Shown here one piece after another: positions 35,331 through 52,644 of a stretch of DNA of 64,000 nt. The notes beneath the pieces are model-generated. The model ran no database searches, was not told the DNA's origin, and was given only the letters and a program-made list of their open reading frames with translations. The position numbers were made by a program, and so were the translations under genes. Origin of the DNA: Charina bottae. Lineage: Eukaryota; Chordata; Lepidosauria; Squamata; Charinaidae. Location of the stretch: the NCBI GenBank assembly GCA_023362775.1, contig JALMGJ010000005.1:41623463-41687462 (forward strand), written 5' to 3'. Positions within the stretch are counted from its first letter, which is position 1. Each line of letters opens with the position of its first letter.

Positions 35331-37069
35331 TTAGAGAGCCCATCGTCCATTTGCAAAGCTTGTCCTGCCCAGTGCCTTCTACAGACACGCCCCTTCGTTA
35401 TGTAGAGTTCCGCCTCTCCCTGCCTAGCTAAGTCATGCCTTCTGAATGGAGAATAAATATAGACCCATTCCTTGCTTTTCAATCTGTGCTTTTTTTTTTT
35501 CACTAGGCCCCTATTGCCACAATCGTCACCGCCTCCGTTTCTTGAGCAGAGCCCCGCCCGCATTCTGTATTACATTCTACTGTACTGTATACCGCCTCCT
35601 CATTATGCTGCTGAAGACATGTCACGTCAAGCCATCTATCACTCCATTGCAAAGTCACGGCTACATATCCTGTGCTGATTGATTGCAATGACCAATTCTC
35701 AATATGCTACGCACAATTCTTTTCGCTATGTCCATGTACAGTAATACATCACGTACATATCACACTTGCTTTGGCATGCCATACAATCTTATTGAAAATC
35801 CTTTCAAAAGAGAAAAACATTTCATATCCCACTGTCTGCGCTGCAGAAAGACTCTTGTCATTACAATTGTCCTGGACGGACTATATGGAACTTAAGAGAC
35901 TTAAAACTTGTTGCGGGAAAAGAAAAAAGGAAACCAGCAACTTATCTCATGGCCCTTAAACGCTAACATACTATAGCAGTCAGAACTTCAGTAAGCGAGC
36001 AAAAACTCGGTTCAAACCAAATTCAAATTCACCCCTTAGACAACGCAACAAGCCGTCTCTAAAGACTCCTTTTTCTTGGGAACTGGCTGGCTGCACCCTC
36101 TGTATATTCATGGTCTCGTTCGTTCCCAAGAATTTTCTACCCACCCCCATTCACTTTCATCATCGGAGCCAGGAACAACACTCTGACTGAACGATGGAAT
36201 CACTGGGCAGCTTTCCTGATTTGTCCTCCTCCTATCCTGTTAGAGCTATACTCATCTGCTCTAGTTATCTGCTGCCCCCGTCGTTTCAGTTATTCCAATG
36301 TTGGGAAATGGAGTTGGCATTTCTGACTACTCTCAAATAAAAATGTTGGAGAATAACCGCAACTCTTACACCCCGAACTCCATCTCAACCCGTTCCGGCG
36401 TGCGCGCGCACTTGGAAATCCCTGCCCTTCTCGCCCCCGCCGTCAACGCCGTGTTGCAAATGCTTTCCTTCCTCAAAGTGGCAGTTCCTACCTAAAAAAA
36501 GGAAAGACTGTTTTGCTTCAGCTATAAAAACTTGAAAAATTAACCCCCTTCCCACTTCCATAATAGCCTTAGTGTGCTACTCTGAAATCCTCAGCTATTG
36601 GATGGTGTTACATGTTTTATTTTATTATTTTTATTCAGAACTGCTTAGCATAAGGGTTGCATAATATATTGAATATAATTAAACCTTTTGGCAAAACATT
36701 TTTATTTCTCAAGGGCTTGCATAATGGCATCAAAACTGTTAATATCTGTATAAATGCAATCCACAATCATATTCATTCCAATGCATGCTGGCTGTGTCTT
36801 GTATGAAATTTTTACAGAATTGTTTTGGGGATGCCAGATATATGTCCCTTATTTAATGAAAAATAATATTGAGCTATTACTGTAGTACTGGAGTTTACAT
36901 TTTTAAATATTGTCAACCACCAGAAATCTATGTGATTACTGTACAGGAATATACAAATGAAAGAGAGAGGGATGGAGGAGTGTCAGGCCTCCCTTGCTGA
37001 TTCTTATGTTATTCACTGTTTCTATAGAGCTATCCTATAGCTTTGCAGTTTGGCTACTGGTACTGCTAA

Positions 37070-37200
37070 TTCTATTTATTTATTTATTTATTTATTTATT
37101 TAGATAATGGGTTTATTGGGTGTGTTTATTGAATATTTACATAATTTATACACCTGCCATCTTAAACAAGTAACTCTGGGCACCTGACAAACAGTACTAA
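37070..37200 (-). mobile_element. L2/CR1-type LINE 3' tail with (TTTA)n
   Basis: On the plus strand a TTTATTTATTTA tract is followed by ATACACCTGCCATCTTAAAC, then AACTCTGGGCACCTGACAAACAG. Read on the minus strand this is the LINE tail with its CCCAGAGT block and AAATA end. Confidence 0.55.
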
Positions 37201-37649
37201 AAACACAAATTTATAAAACTAATATAAAACAAAAATATACAATTAAAAATCATAGTACAATCATCAAGGCTCCTCACAAGAATTCATGTCAAAACACACA
37301 TGTCTAAGTCAATAAAAAGCAGAAGTCTTCTGATATTTACCTGGCCTCTATGATAAAATACCTTAGGTTTTCCAGCGGTAATATACTGTAACTCAAATCT
37401 CCTCTAACACCATTAAATTTTATTTAATGGCTGTTGTGACCAGCTGCATTGTCATAAGTTAAAATAAGTCAAAACACCTTTTTGTTTTGGTTGTGTTTGT
37501 TTTCAGTTAGTTTGAATGTTTCTGGCAATAAAAAGGGCCAATATACTACTGCTTACATCTTCCAAGTTCCTGAAAATTTGTGGCCTTATTTTTTTTAATT
37601 TGCTTTATTAGAAATGTCTAAAACCCCTAACACATGTAGGGATTTTGAA

Positions 37650-37694
37650 ACTTCCCAGAGTCGTTGAGAGTTGGGCGGCATTCACATTTAATAA

Positions 37695-37740
<46 letters not shown>

Positions 37741-37741
37741 G
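37650..37741 (+). mobile_element. LINE 3' tail with (ATT)n microsatellite
   Basis: CCCAGAGTCGTTGAGAGTTGGGCGGCATTCACATTTAATAAATT leads into about 16 pure ATT repeats (37694-37741). Confidence 0.75.
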
Positions 37742-38039
37742 AATTGCTTCAAACGTATATGGAGTTGAAATGAAATATTCATTTCCTTGTTGTGGATTAC
37801 TGTCACTTTCAGGGGGGGGATTTAAGATTTTAACAGATAGTTTAAAGACAACTTCAACCACATAAGTATCAGTCAACAAAATTCAGCGAGCCGAAATTAT
37901 CCAGTAGCCAAAATGAAACATTGATTGCATTCTTTACTGAACAAAAAACACCAGGCACTTAAAAACAGTTTTCTTGTTTCATAAATGCCTTTCTGTTCCT
38001 CTTCTTCAAGGGTACCGCCTGACTATTTGCTTCAGCATC

Positions 38040-38780
38040 CCCTCCCCTGAATTCTGTCTCTTGGGAGCCGCAGCAGGAATCTCCCCGCAGATGAAGAAAG
38101 CGCAGGAGAGCCTCGGCATGGCAGCCTCTCGCTTCTGGTGAGAGGAAACCCTTGTCTTTTTGCCCCTCAGAAATATGGCCGTTCCGTGAAAATCTCCTTG
38201 CCCTTCACAAAGAAGGCCACGGAGGGAAGGGAGGGGAGAAAGAGCCGGAAGGCTGGGCAATAGAGGGACGCGTTACTACCGGTTGTCTAGGGAACCACCA
38301 ACAGCGTGAGGGGACAGTTCCTAGTGGGCGATAGCCCAGGGAGGTGGATGGGGGGAAGCCTGGCATAGCGGGGGGAGGGAGGCGGTGGCCCATGGGGGGA
38401 GAGCAAAGGGGTGTGCGGCTGGTGGCAGCTGCTACAAAGCTCGCATCCAGGTGAGGGGCGCGGTCATTGTTGGTGCAATGAATGGATAAAAGCATAGGGA
38501 TGACGTGGCCGGGAATGCTGCGTGGAATCCGGGCGGGGAGGAAGACTTTGAGGGCAGGAAAGTGCAATGTGAAGAAAGGCTGAGTGGAAAGAAGCAGCAG
38601 CAGCAGGAGCGACCGGTACAGCGGGGTGCAGAGCCGTCGTAGTCTACTAGATGGGCGTGGTTTCGGGTTGCAGGGCATTACTTGAGGATGTTGGGCTCGG
38701 TTGCGAAGCTGTCAAAAGAGACTTTGCAGTGAGCAGTTTTCATTCCAATACTGAGGGATGCTGCCTAGGGGTAAGTGATG
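38040..38780 (+). promoter_or_regulatory. MORN4: MORN4 promoter region and candidate 5' UTR exon
   Basis: A GC-rich region 7 kb before the first MORN4 coding exon. Two strong splice donors occur: CATCCAG|GTGAGG (exon end 38450) and CTAGGG|GTAAGT (exon end 38770). Either could join the acceptor TGTTGCAG ending at 45744. It is head to head with PI4K2A, with about 3 kb between. Confidence 0.5.
38282..38295 (+). promoter_or_regulatory. RFX X-box candidate
   Basis: GTTGTCTAGGGAAC fits the X-box consensus RYYNYY-N2-RRNRAC, with GTTGTC and GGGAAC half-sites separated by TA. It lies about 155 bp before the nearest candidate exon 1 donor of MORN4. Confidence 0.4.
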
Positions 38781-39219
38781 ACTCGGGAGCGTTAGCATTT
38801 TCTGAAAGGTCGTGTGGCTTGCGAGAAACTAAAACACAGAGGGAGTAGGTCCTCTTTATTGCTGCCTTTTTGTTCATTGAATCAGATTCTGCTGATCACA
38901 GAGCGCCTGTGGAGATGTCCTCAGAAACTGGGAAACCGCTACATGCATGGTTTGCTGCTGAGCAGCTGCAGTTGCTCTGCTCCGTAAAACAGCTGTAATT
39001 GTTTCCAGGGAAGCGGCAGTCATTGTACTGTATGGTCCCTGAAAGGACTGGCAGGTCTCTGCTTCTGTCTGTGTAGCCCTCTAGCCAGCTTTGATCATTA
39101 ATCACAAGATTTCCCCTTCAAGGAAGATTAAACTTATATTTCACAGCAGCAACTTCTAAAATTGCCATTCTGCTTGGCACTTGTTAAAAGATTGGCACAA
39201 TGCATTTTGCACTTTTATA

Positions 39220-39359
39220 CCAGCCTTGCCCAACCTGGCATCTTCCAGATATGTTGAATGATCAGTTTTATTATCTTCAGCCAGCCTGGACACACTGACT
39301 GGGGATTATGGAAGTTGTCATCCAACACGCCTGGAGGAAGTCAAGTTGAGGAACAGTCC
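39220..39359. mobile_element. palindromic MITE
   Basis: The left arm CCAGCCTTGCCCAACCTGGC and following CAGATATGTTG are mirrored by CAACACGCCTGGAGG and the GAGGAACAGTC end. It is in the long 5' UTR intron of MORN4. No transposase frame is present. Confidence 0.7.
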
Positions 39360-42300
39360 TTTATGCTTTCTCCTACTAGATGTATTGGGTTATATATATA
39401 TAATTATGTGGCTATGAATCTGAGACTAGTTTTGAAATCTTGGTTCACATCACAGTCATTATGCTGCTAGTTTTCCCTTCTATTATATTAATATAATATA
39501 GTAGGTGAGCACTCCTATTTCTATAATCTTGTATTCATGTGGCTTTATTTGCTATGGACAAAAAAAAAAAAGACAGGCTATGCTTTTTTTCTGAACTGAT
39601 CCCTACAAACCAAAAGGAAATTTAAAAATGAATCAGAGATATTATCAGGAAAATAGAACATGACACATGTGATTATTTCTCAGGAACCCCTTTGGTTTTT
39701 ACACTTGGAATTACTGTCTTTGTATATGATATACCAGTATGGGAAATTATGTTCATGCTTATCCAGTGGTATATGAGAATGCGTCTAACCCAGGATACAG
39801 GTTAAGCGTATAGTGCTAATACACTTAATCTAGATAATCCACGTAATAGGAGCGGTCTGAGGAATATGGCCACCACTGAGACTGAGAAATTAGCATTTTC
39901 CCTTATACTATTACTGCTTACCAATCATTTGTGACTCATTCTTCCTTGAAGGATTACAGCCAGGACACATAGAACAAAACAACAGAAATGAAGGCAAAAT
40001 ATTAGTGCATTTCCCTGTACTGGATAGATGAGTATCTGAAATACATTGTTATCTTTGTAGTTGTTGTATCTCCAAATGTTGCTCCTGAAGAACTAACAAT
40101 GCAGACAAGTTAGGCGTGCAGGATGAAAGAAGGTATAAATACTAATAGCTTTTTTTAGATATGCACTTACATTCTACTGACTATTGCAGCTTCAAGAGAC
40201 ATTATTAATTACTATCCAGCAGTCTTTGGTTTTTGTTTTCTCTCCACAAGCAATCACACAGCCATTCATTACTTACAGAGGAAAGGATGGTTCTCACCAT
40301 GCCAACCATAAGTAATTCCTATAGCAGCAACAGTGAGGAATGAGTTTCCTTATGTAGTATTGCCCCCTTTTTTCTTTCCTAGGCTTCAGTGACTATCAAA
40401 AGCATTTAATACATAGGAATATAACAGATGCAACAATACCCAACTCAGGATATTGAAGCCGTGATGGACAAAGCAACTTGGAGATACAGAAGCCTTGCAA
40501 GGTCAAAGAAACTGATGGAATCTCAGAGACATGAGACTGTCAGAGTTTACTCAACAGTTAATACTATTCAGTAAACCATGTGGATGTTCCAGCTGTCTGA
40601 AAGAAAGGTGGTAGCTCTTCTTCCACTACAACACTTCACAGCTATTAACACATTTGTTTTAAAAATCCAGTGCTGCCCTTTCAAAGTAAGTTTTTGCAGA
40701 GCTGATTAGAATACATTAAAATTTAAATGTTAAATAATAATTAAAATACAGAAAAATAAACAACTTTGAGCCAGAGTAGTTACGTATATAGTTTTCATTT
40801 AATGTGAAAATATTAGTATATTAAAAGAATAAAAACGGCTATGCCTGATGCCAAAAAGAGGATTCCGATCTACTGAATCCAGTCCAGCAGGAGATCACAC
40901 AGAACCCACAGGAGTTCATAATAGTGTCTTGTTTGTCTGACACTTTGAGGACAAAATCTATCATATTAGTCTTCACTTAGATTCTGCAAGTTTGGTAGTT
41001 CAATCTGTAGAGGTATGCAGGGCACCATCTGGTATTTGGATGTCTTTTAGTTTTTAAGGCGGTCTTGATTATTTCGTACAATAACCAGAAACTCAATCTC
41101 TCAGCAACTTTTTGTAGTATGGGTTTTATTATTTACAAGCCTCTTTTCTTGTTCTTTTTCAAATGTAAAATAATAAGATATAGCTAGAATACTGTTTTTC
41201 TGGCCCTGGCTTTACTTTGCAGTAAATAAGTGTTCTCAGACTTTGAGGAGTATCTAGAACAAGGGAGTTTGAAGGTTAGTGAGCATTCAACAAAAGTTTC
41301 CTGCCCATATTGCTAGCGTTCATACTGAAAAATGGAGAACAGGAATGTTATCTAAATTAAGTGGCAACTGGTGCTGAGGATAATTCATCATATTAGTTCT
41401 TCCAAATGAGAAATATCAAATAAATTAAAAATCAGGACATAGAATGCATATTTTATTTCAACACAGATTAAAAAGCAAGAGAATCTACTTACAGTTATAT
41501 TGATAGCAATTTCCAGACAATTTCCACCGGAATGTCTTTTGGGCTACCTTCTGGAACATATCATGCTGGGTCATGTGATTTGGTTGAATATACACAAATG
41601 TTACATAGCAGGTCATAACAACACCAGTAAGAAAAGTCTTCTACAAAAACATACCTCTGCTGCCAGAATATGATATTTTGTTGTCACTTCCAGTTTCACC
41701 AGGAATTTTGGAATCTCTTGCAAGTCATCAAGAACTTGCTACAGGTGGACTTCGAAATTACTCATGCTAAGTTTTATTGACAAGGACAAGGACAAGGACA
41801 ACCTGGACCCATGTTAGATAACAGCAACATCAGCAGCACCCAACAAAGTCCTAACACAATGTTTTATGTTACAACAAAGTTTTGTTCAGTTTTGCATAGA
41901 ATGACCAAAGATGAGATACACCTTAGAAAAAACATTAGCAGCCAAAAATTTACGAGCAGTTTTCGCACACTGGATCAAATTAGCTAAATAACTTCCTTGT
42001 TGGAGAACATTATTAATCAACTAGTCTTCAGAAGACTACTAGCCATACTGCCTAAACATATGCCTAGATCCCATCCCAAAGGTGACTGTTGTTTCCGCTC
42101 TGTGCTGTTGGATCAATAGGCAGCACATTGAAAGGAAAAATAGGGATGGAAGGACCTTGCTGCTACTCTTTTAGCACAAGCCCCAGCTTCTTCTTTTTTG
42201 TTGTTTTTTTTAGTCTCTGTCTTTGTCTCTACCCTGTGATGCTGACTGCTTGACCTCCAGAGATTTTAATTGACGGCCGGTCATATAAATTAAATAAATA

Positions 42301-42493
42301 AATAAATAAGATATTTATGTGTCTTCCAGGACACAACACAATACATACAGCCAGAAGGAAAGCTTTTTAAATAAAATCTATCATTTGTAAGCCTTACACA
42401 AGACTTTTTAACCTGGTTCAATCATGGTGATTTCTAGGCTTTCTGCTGAAGAACTGGGAGCTCAGAATGCTTAGCAGGAGTCCAGCATATAGG
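39360..42493. other. MORN4 5' UTR intron, nothing recognised
   Basis: AT-rich intron DNA. Small items only: a (GACAAG)n run at about 41780-41802 and an (AAAT)n run at about 42290-42310. Confidence 0.45.
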
Positions 42494-42632
42494 CCAGCCT
42501 TCCTCACCTAGACATTCTTCATTTGTATTAAACTAAAATTCAGGTAATTTCCAGCCAGCTTGACTATTGGTTAGGAACTAATGAGAGTGACGGTCCAACA
42601 CATCTGGAGGACTTCAGGTTGTGGAAGACTGA
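42494..42632. mobile_element. palindromic MITE, diverged
   Basis: It begins with CCAGCCTTCCTCACCTAG and ends with CCAACACATCTGGAGG and GTTGTGGAAGACTG, the same family as 39220-39359. Confidence 0.6.
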
Positions 42633-43066
42633 TGTCTAAGGGCTCCTAATTACTTTGGCTGCTTGAGCCCAGTAAGAGCTGCATCCTTCAGGTTGAGCAA
42701 CATAGCAACTGCAACCTGGGCCCAGTTTCAGCCTCCAGTGTCTGAAAGGCTAGTCCATGCAACACAACTGTAGCTTCTGGAAATGAAGTTATAGCTTCTA
42801 GTTGATGGTAATTCAATAGAATCCAATTTTGCATTCCCAAAAATGCAAGGATAAGTCCCAATCTCACATTGTTTGCACCCTGCACATGTCGAAATAGAAA
42901 CTCAGTGAAATCTTCAAATTGAGCTTGTGATGACTGACGAGGAGAAGAATTTGGGGGGTGTTTTGGAAATTTCTGAAATTTGGGTTCAGAAAATGCCAAC
43001 TAAAATGATGAAGTGTTAGACAATCCCTTATAAATAAAAATTGATATACATGATGTCGAGAGACCT

Positions 43067-43097
<31 letters not shown>
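43067..43097 (+). repeat. (GTA)n microsatellite
   Basis: About ten pure GTA/TAG units. Confidence 0.9.
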
Positions 43098-43326
43098 AGG
43101 GACATGATATGTAAAATAGTGTAAAGTACTGAAGTTAAAGGGGAAATGTTTAATAATATTAAAACTTAGGTTACCCAATGATGTTGATGAGATGATTCTG
43201 AACAGAAAAAAAATCTTGAAATGATAGAATTTGTTCCTATCCAATGCAGACCTGTCTGCCAGCTTAGATAGCTTTAGCCCATATGAGTTAGTCTGGAACC
43301 CAAATTGCTTCCACCTGATTACCTCC

Positions 43327-43521
43327 ATAATTTGCATTATGCAAATGCAAGTAGATAAATAGGTACCACTTCGGTGGGAAGGTAACAGCGTTCTGCGTGC
43401 GTCATGCCAGCCACATGACCATGGAAGCGTCTTCAGACAGCGCTGGCTCTTCGGCTAACAAATTGAGATGAGCACCAGCCCCTAGAGTCGGACACGACTG
43501 TGCGAGGGAACCTATACCTTT
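43327..43521 (+). mobile_element. BovB-tailed SINE, 5'-truncated
   Basis: It shares the GTACCACTTCGGTGGG, GAAGCGTCTTC and CCCCTAGAGTCGGACACGACTG blocks with the other copies and ends in AACCTATACCTTT. The target duplication TGATTACCTCC (11 bp) lies at 43316-43326 and 43522-43532. Confidence 0.88.
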
Positions 43522-44714
43522 TGATTACCTCCTGTGGAAGGCTGGTCTACATCTTTGGGTTGATCCAGCTGCATCCTTCTTTTGATAGAGACCACCCAGG
43601 TTGTGTCCATAGCTAGTCCAGATAAATTGTAGTCGTGGATATTTCATGAAGGTGGAGCCCTTTTGCTCAAGCTACATTTGAATCTAGTCCAGTGAAATAA
43701 AGCTAATAAGCAGTAGCAACCTGAGATACAAGGCTTGAATTTCTTGTGGAAGGAATGGATATGCTTTCTAGTGAAAGCAGGAAGTTGCTCTGTACACAAC
43801 TGGCATGGGGAAATAGGACGAAATCTGCAAGTCAGTCTGAGGTATGAGAACTGAACTACTATATCTCTACCAGTTGAGGGAGGATCCCATAAGAATAAAG
43901 CATATCACAACCTATGTTTAAGAAGTTTATTCTTATATGTTTAGGATATAGGGGAGTGGTTGGACTGAAAGCAATTTAGTTCAGTATTTAATTTTTTCTA
44001 ATTTTCTTTCAGACTGTTAGTTGCACTGAATTTCATATTAATAAAATTGCAGAATATTAACAGAAACACCAGTTTCCATTTATTGTGACTCTACTCTGAA
44101 ATACAATGGGTGGCTTTGTCTATTCATGTTATCTTAACTGAAGCTATCATGGTATGTGTACAGAAGAGGGGAGGTAGCCATACTTGCCCCTTTGAACTTC
44201 ATTAAAGAAAGGCAGGGTAATAATTTAAATACAGTTTTATCAGACTGGAGGGAAACTGTCCAAATTTTAGAGGCCACTATCTGCCTGTGCTACTATTAGC
44301 AGTTTAAAAGTTGTTCCCACAATCATTTATGATCATAAATCACTACATTGTTTTAGAGGGTCCCAAGTGACAACATTTTGAAAGCTGCAAAGATTGTCTG
44401 GCTTTTTTGTTAATGTTCCAAAGAGAACTTTTATATGCCATTTTAAGGAATATACATTGGAATAAGGGAGTTGGACTGTAGGGTGATATCTGGCTAGCTG
44501 AAATCTGGACAGCAGCACTCTCCAATGCAATATTTTGTTGCAGCCCCAAGTACATTAATCGATTTTGCTAAACTGTTCTTATTTTGTCAAAAGAACAGTT
44601 GAAGGTGATGTGCTAGTCTCCAAGATGATATGCCAGTTAGATGTGTCCATATAACATATGCTGTCAGATTAGTCATTAAAATTCTTAGTCTTCAATACCA
44701 TAAAAACATTAAAA

Positions 44715-44810
44715 GAATTGTATTGTCGAAGGCTTTCACGGCCGGAGTTCGATGGCTGTTGTGGGTCTTCCGGGCTGTGTGGCCGTGTTCTGGAAGTTGT
44801 GGTTCCTATT
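44715..44810 (+). mobile_element. Penelope-like element, short terminal fragment
   Basis: ATTGTCGAAGGCTTTCACGG and the following GGCTGTTGTGGGTCTTCCGGGCTGTGTGGCCGTGTTCTGGAAG match a terminal sequence I remember from reptilian Penelope-like elements. It is flanked by AAAGAATT on both sides (about 44711 and 44811). The part that would carry the hammerhead motif is absent. Confidence 0.5.
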
Positions 44811-45209
44811 AAAGAATTAATGCACAGTCATTCCATAATTTAATGAGAAAAACACATAGCTCTTTCTTGATTTGGGATTAAACCAGTTCCTCTGAGTTTT
44901 ATATTGTCCTTAGGCTAACTAGGCATTCCTAGCTATCAATGTGCTAACTATGTAATTTCAATTCTTTCTAAATTATATTGTGATTTTTTCTAATGTCATG
45001 CATGTAATGCCATGATTTTGTGATGTCTGTGCAGCACCAGAAATGGTGTCTGGCTTGCCATCAAGCTCGGAGATGGTATGTTGATCATATTGCTTATGAT
45101 GCATGGAGCCAAATAATATGGCTGCTCTGATTTTAGTGGTACAGTTAGATAGTTTTAGACAATGGACTTATAGAAGGCCCTTTTAGATGGTAATTATTAC
45201 TTTAAAAAG

Positions 45210-45500
45210 GTTAAGGTTTTCCCCTGCACAGTCGTGTCCGACTCTAGGGGGCGGTGCTCATCTCCATTTCTTAGCCAAAGAGCCAGCGCTGTCCGAAGAT
45301 GCTTCCGCGGTCATGTGGCCGGCATGATGCGCACGGAACACTGTTACTTACCCACCGAAGTGGTACCTGCATGCTTTCAAATTGCTAGGTTGGCAAGAGC
45401 TGGGGCGAGTGCGGGAGCTCACTCCGTCACACAGCGCTCAGGTCTCGAACTGCTGACCTTCCGATCGACAAGCCTGGCGTCTTAACCGCTGAGCCATCAC
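45210..45500 (-). mobile_element. BovB-tailed SINE, near full length
   Basis: On the minus strand: A box TGGCTCAGCGGT, a B-box-like GTTCGAGACC, the shared body and the CGGACACGACTGTGCAGGGG tail. It ends about 245 bp before the first coding exon of MORN4. I could not find a clear target duplication. Confidence 0.85.
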
Positions 45501-45730
45501 AGTAAATTAGTAATTAAAAATGATTAATTAATTAGTAAATTAGTAAATAAAAATTATTACTTTACTTACTTCAAAATGGGGCAAGCTAAGTCTGCTGTAG
45601 TGGGAAACAATGTGCCCCACCCTTTGTCTTGACAGTACCCGCTGCCTACCTTCCCCATTTGTAGTGCCATAGTTTGTAAATGTTCCTTCTCCCCCTTCGT
45701 ACCTGTCTTATACTGTTTTCATACTCCTGA

Positions 45731-49575
<3,845 letters not shown>

Positions 49576-51488
49576 GGGGTATAAACTCAACTACACCCTA
49601 ACACAGGGCTTACCCATGACTGGCAGCCTAACCCAGAGGTTGGTAAGAGTGTGGAGTACAAGATTCACAGAGGCAAATACCATCTCTAGGATGCAAACTA
49701 TCACAACTCAACCCTGCTTGCCTTTATCATTTCCTTAAGCAGCTTGGCCCCTATAATGTGAACTGGTGCCAAAACTCAACTATGAAGCCTACGTCTCCTG
49801 TCAGTGTCACTTCCGAGATCATAGCATTTCCTTTGTCAGAAGCATTCTCCATTGGACAGATTGCTAATCCTATATCCCACAACTGAGTTGGACACAATGG
49901 GAATCCCAATCAACAGGGGCCCATTTATATACAATCCATCTTTCTTGACACAAACCTAACCCAGCTGGAATGTGATCAGTTGAGTTGGTTTCCAGTGGTC
50001 AAAGGAGGATTTAGAACTTGTATTTAGCTTAGCTTTTTATCTTCTTATACAGTATGTCCCTAAACCTCTAGTTAATTCCTCACTGAGGCTCAGTCTTCCT
50101 TTCTTTATAAAAATTAAATGAATAAATACAAAAACAAAGAATTAACATACTGAGTGGAATTAAGAATTCTAGACTTTCTGAACGTGACCTTTAAGAGTTT
50201 TGCAGATCAGCATAATAAGAATGTCTGAGTTCTGCTACACTTTATGCTTCAGGCTCCAGAACAGATCCAGGATCTCTTTCCACTCTTTATTCTAGCCTTG
50301 TGTTTTACACAATTTGCTAAGGCCGTTTTCACTGTGAGCTTCTTGTGTGACAGACAGCATTTCACAATGATCTCTTCCTTACATGAGATGCACGCCACTT
50401 ATCTAGGGGCTATAGAAGGAAGAGATTCACTAAGCTCAGAGCTGTTACATGGTTTTCATCTACCATAGTGCCATATCCACACAGCTGTATCATTTTACAA
50501 ACATTAAAAAGGGAGTATCATTACTTTATATAAACCTTGCCTCTGCTAGTCATAGGACAAGGCAAAGTCTTGCATATGCCTTCCTACTTCATTACTGGAA
50601 GTCCTTCGCACACACATACTCCTTGTCCCCGCCCACGCTCCCCTCTTTTGGCTTCTGAAATTTTACCACACATTCCATAAATGTTTTAAGACTGACTTTG
50701 CTGCCTTAATGGCTAGACATTTGCTTTAAAATAAAAATGTATCTCAGGATGCTGATCACTGGTCCAATTTATTATAACATCACAGAATAATGGCATGCAC
50801 ACAGCCCTATATGTATCCAAAATAAGCAACAGCATCTTTTATACAATGCTGTAGAGCTGAAGGGACAGCTGTTCCCAGATAACGTCATATATCTTTGTAA
50901 AAGATGCATTAAGTCACACTGCACAACAGCTTACAATAACTTATAATGTGGAGGTTGCAGGGCATTCTTAATATATAGTACAAATAGATGGGCAATGATA
51001 CAGAAGGGATAACTGTTTCCTTGCTAGAGATGCAGGCTGAATGAAAATGCCAGGCTGGGCTAATAGAAGAGAAAGTTAAGTTTTGTGGAGGCGATAGCAA
51101 ATTAAATCCCTCAGTAGGGTGACAATTAAGATTGGTCAATAAAGAACAACTCTATTTCTGTCAATCACTTTATGTTTCTGTGCACTAAAATTAAGCATGG
51201 GATTGTTTAAAACAGGGAGGGGTTCTTAGTCAAGCATTGACCCAAGTTATGTGTGTTCCTAAGTGCCATGCTGGAGCCCTTGTAACCAGCCTATCTCCAC
51301 ACTGAATGTCTGTGTGTCAATGCTACCCTCGTGCCTTTGTGTCTCTGCCCATGTAAGGGCCTTGGCCAAATAAAGAGTTGCTGAATCTCAACTTTGGTGT
51401 ATTATTTTTCTCTGTAACTCGGGCAGGTGGATTACCCTTATTCAATTATGCAGATCCAGAATGGGGGTGTGTATTCTGGCCTAATATA
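49576..51488 (+). other. MORN4: MORN4 3' UTR and flank
   Basis: Runs from the stop codon to the Tc1 insertion. Poly(A) signals occur at about 50111 and at 51369. Confidence 0.5.
51369..51374 (+). terminator. MORN4: MORN4 distal poly(A) signal candidate
   Basis: AATAAA in GGCCAAATAAAGAGTTGC is followed about 25-45 bp later by the GT/T-rich TTTGGTGTATTATTTTTC. It would give a 3' UTR of about 1.8 kb that ends just before the Tc1 element. Confidence 0.45.
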
Positions 51489-51817
51489 CAGTGGTGCTTA
51501 AAGGTTTGTGAACCCTTTTGAATGTTCAACATTTCTGCATAAATATGACCGAAAATGCAATCTGTTCTCCACACAAGTCCAAAAACTAGATAAAGAGAAC
51601 CCAATTAAACAAATGAGTCTAAAACATCATACTTGTTCATTGATTTATTGAGGAGAATTATCGAAAGCTACATACGGTATTTGTGTGTGGCAAAAGTATG
51701 TGAACCTTTTATTTCAGTAACGTGTCCCCGCCCCCACCCCCCGGCAGCAATAAATGCAATTAAACGCTTCTGATAACTGTTGATCAGTCCTGCACATCGG
51801 CTTGGAGAAATTTTAGC

Positions 51818-52403
51818 TCATTCCTCCTTACAAAGCAGCTTCAACTCAAGGGTGTTGGTGGGCTTCCTTGCATGGACTGCCCGTTTCAGGTCCTTCCACA
51901 ACATTTCTATAGGATTAAGGTCAGGACTTTGACTTGGCCATTCCAAAACATTAACTTTCTTCTGCTTTAACCATTCTTTGGTTGTATGACTTGTCTGTTT
52001 TGGATCGTTGTCTTGCTGCATGACCCATTTTCTCTTGAGCTTCAGTTCACGACAGATACCCTGACATTTTCCTGTAGAATTGGCTGGTGTAATTCAGAAT
52101 TCATAGTTCCATCAATGATGGCAAGCCATCCTGGTCCAGAGGCAGCAAAGCAGGCCCAAACCATGATACTGCCATCACTTTTCACAAATGGAATAAGGTT
52201 CTTATGCTGCAATGCAGTGTTTGCTTTCTCCAAACATAACGCTTTTCATTCAAACCAAAAAGTTCTATTTTGGTCTTATCTGTCCATAGAACATTCTTCC
52301 AATAGCCTTCTGGCTTATCCACACAGTCTTTTGCAAACTGTAAACAGGCAGTAATATTCTTTTTGGAGAATAGTGGCTTTCTCCTTACAACCCTGCCATG
52401 CAT
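51818..52403 (-). pseudogene. Tc1-like transposase, catalytic part
   Basis: Three overlapping minus-strand frames together cover the DD34E catalytic domain. The first Asp is in VLWTDKTKIELFG, the second in [10 protein letters not shown], and the Glu in [15 protein letters not shown], exactly 34 residues after the second Asp. IMVWACFAASGPGWL is also present. The pieces are in different frames, so at least two frameshifts break the gene. Its N-terminus is on the far side of the LINE insertion. Confidence 0.88.
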
Positions 52404-52644
52404 ACCATTCTCACTCGCTGGATCGTCACCTTGTTGTGGTGAGTGGGCTTGTGTGTTCCCAATGAACCCTGTGAGCGAAGCCGTCGGGAGTCATGTACTC
52501 CTGGCAGGGTCACCCATGGCGGTAAGGTCCAGGGGGAGGAACCAGACAAAGAACGATCCAAGAAAGTCCTCAACGGCAGAACAGGCGGAAGATAACAAGG
52601 TGTATTGTCTGTAGCTTGAATCATGTCAACTGGATTTCTATTTT

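Larger units (their letters stand above)
35331..38039. other. spacer between PI4K2A and MORN4 promoters
   Basis: It contains two LINE tails (37070 and 37650) and otherwise AT-rich DNA. The open frames at 35446-35960 show no family likeness. Confidence 0.45.

Noticed and set aside
35446..35959. Several plus-strand frames between PI4K2A and MORN4
   Set aside because: No protein likeness and overlapping frames. Likely chance in upstream DNA.
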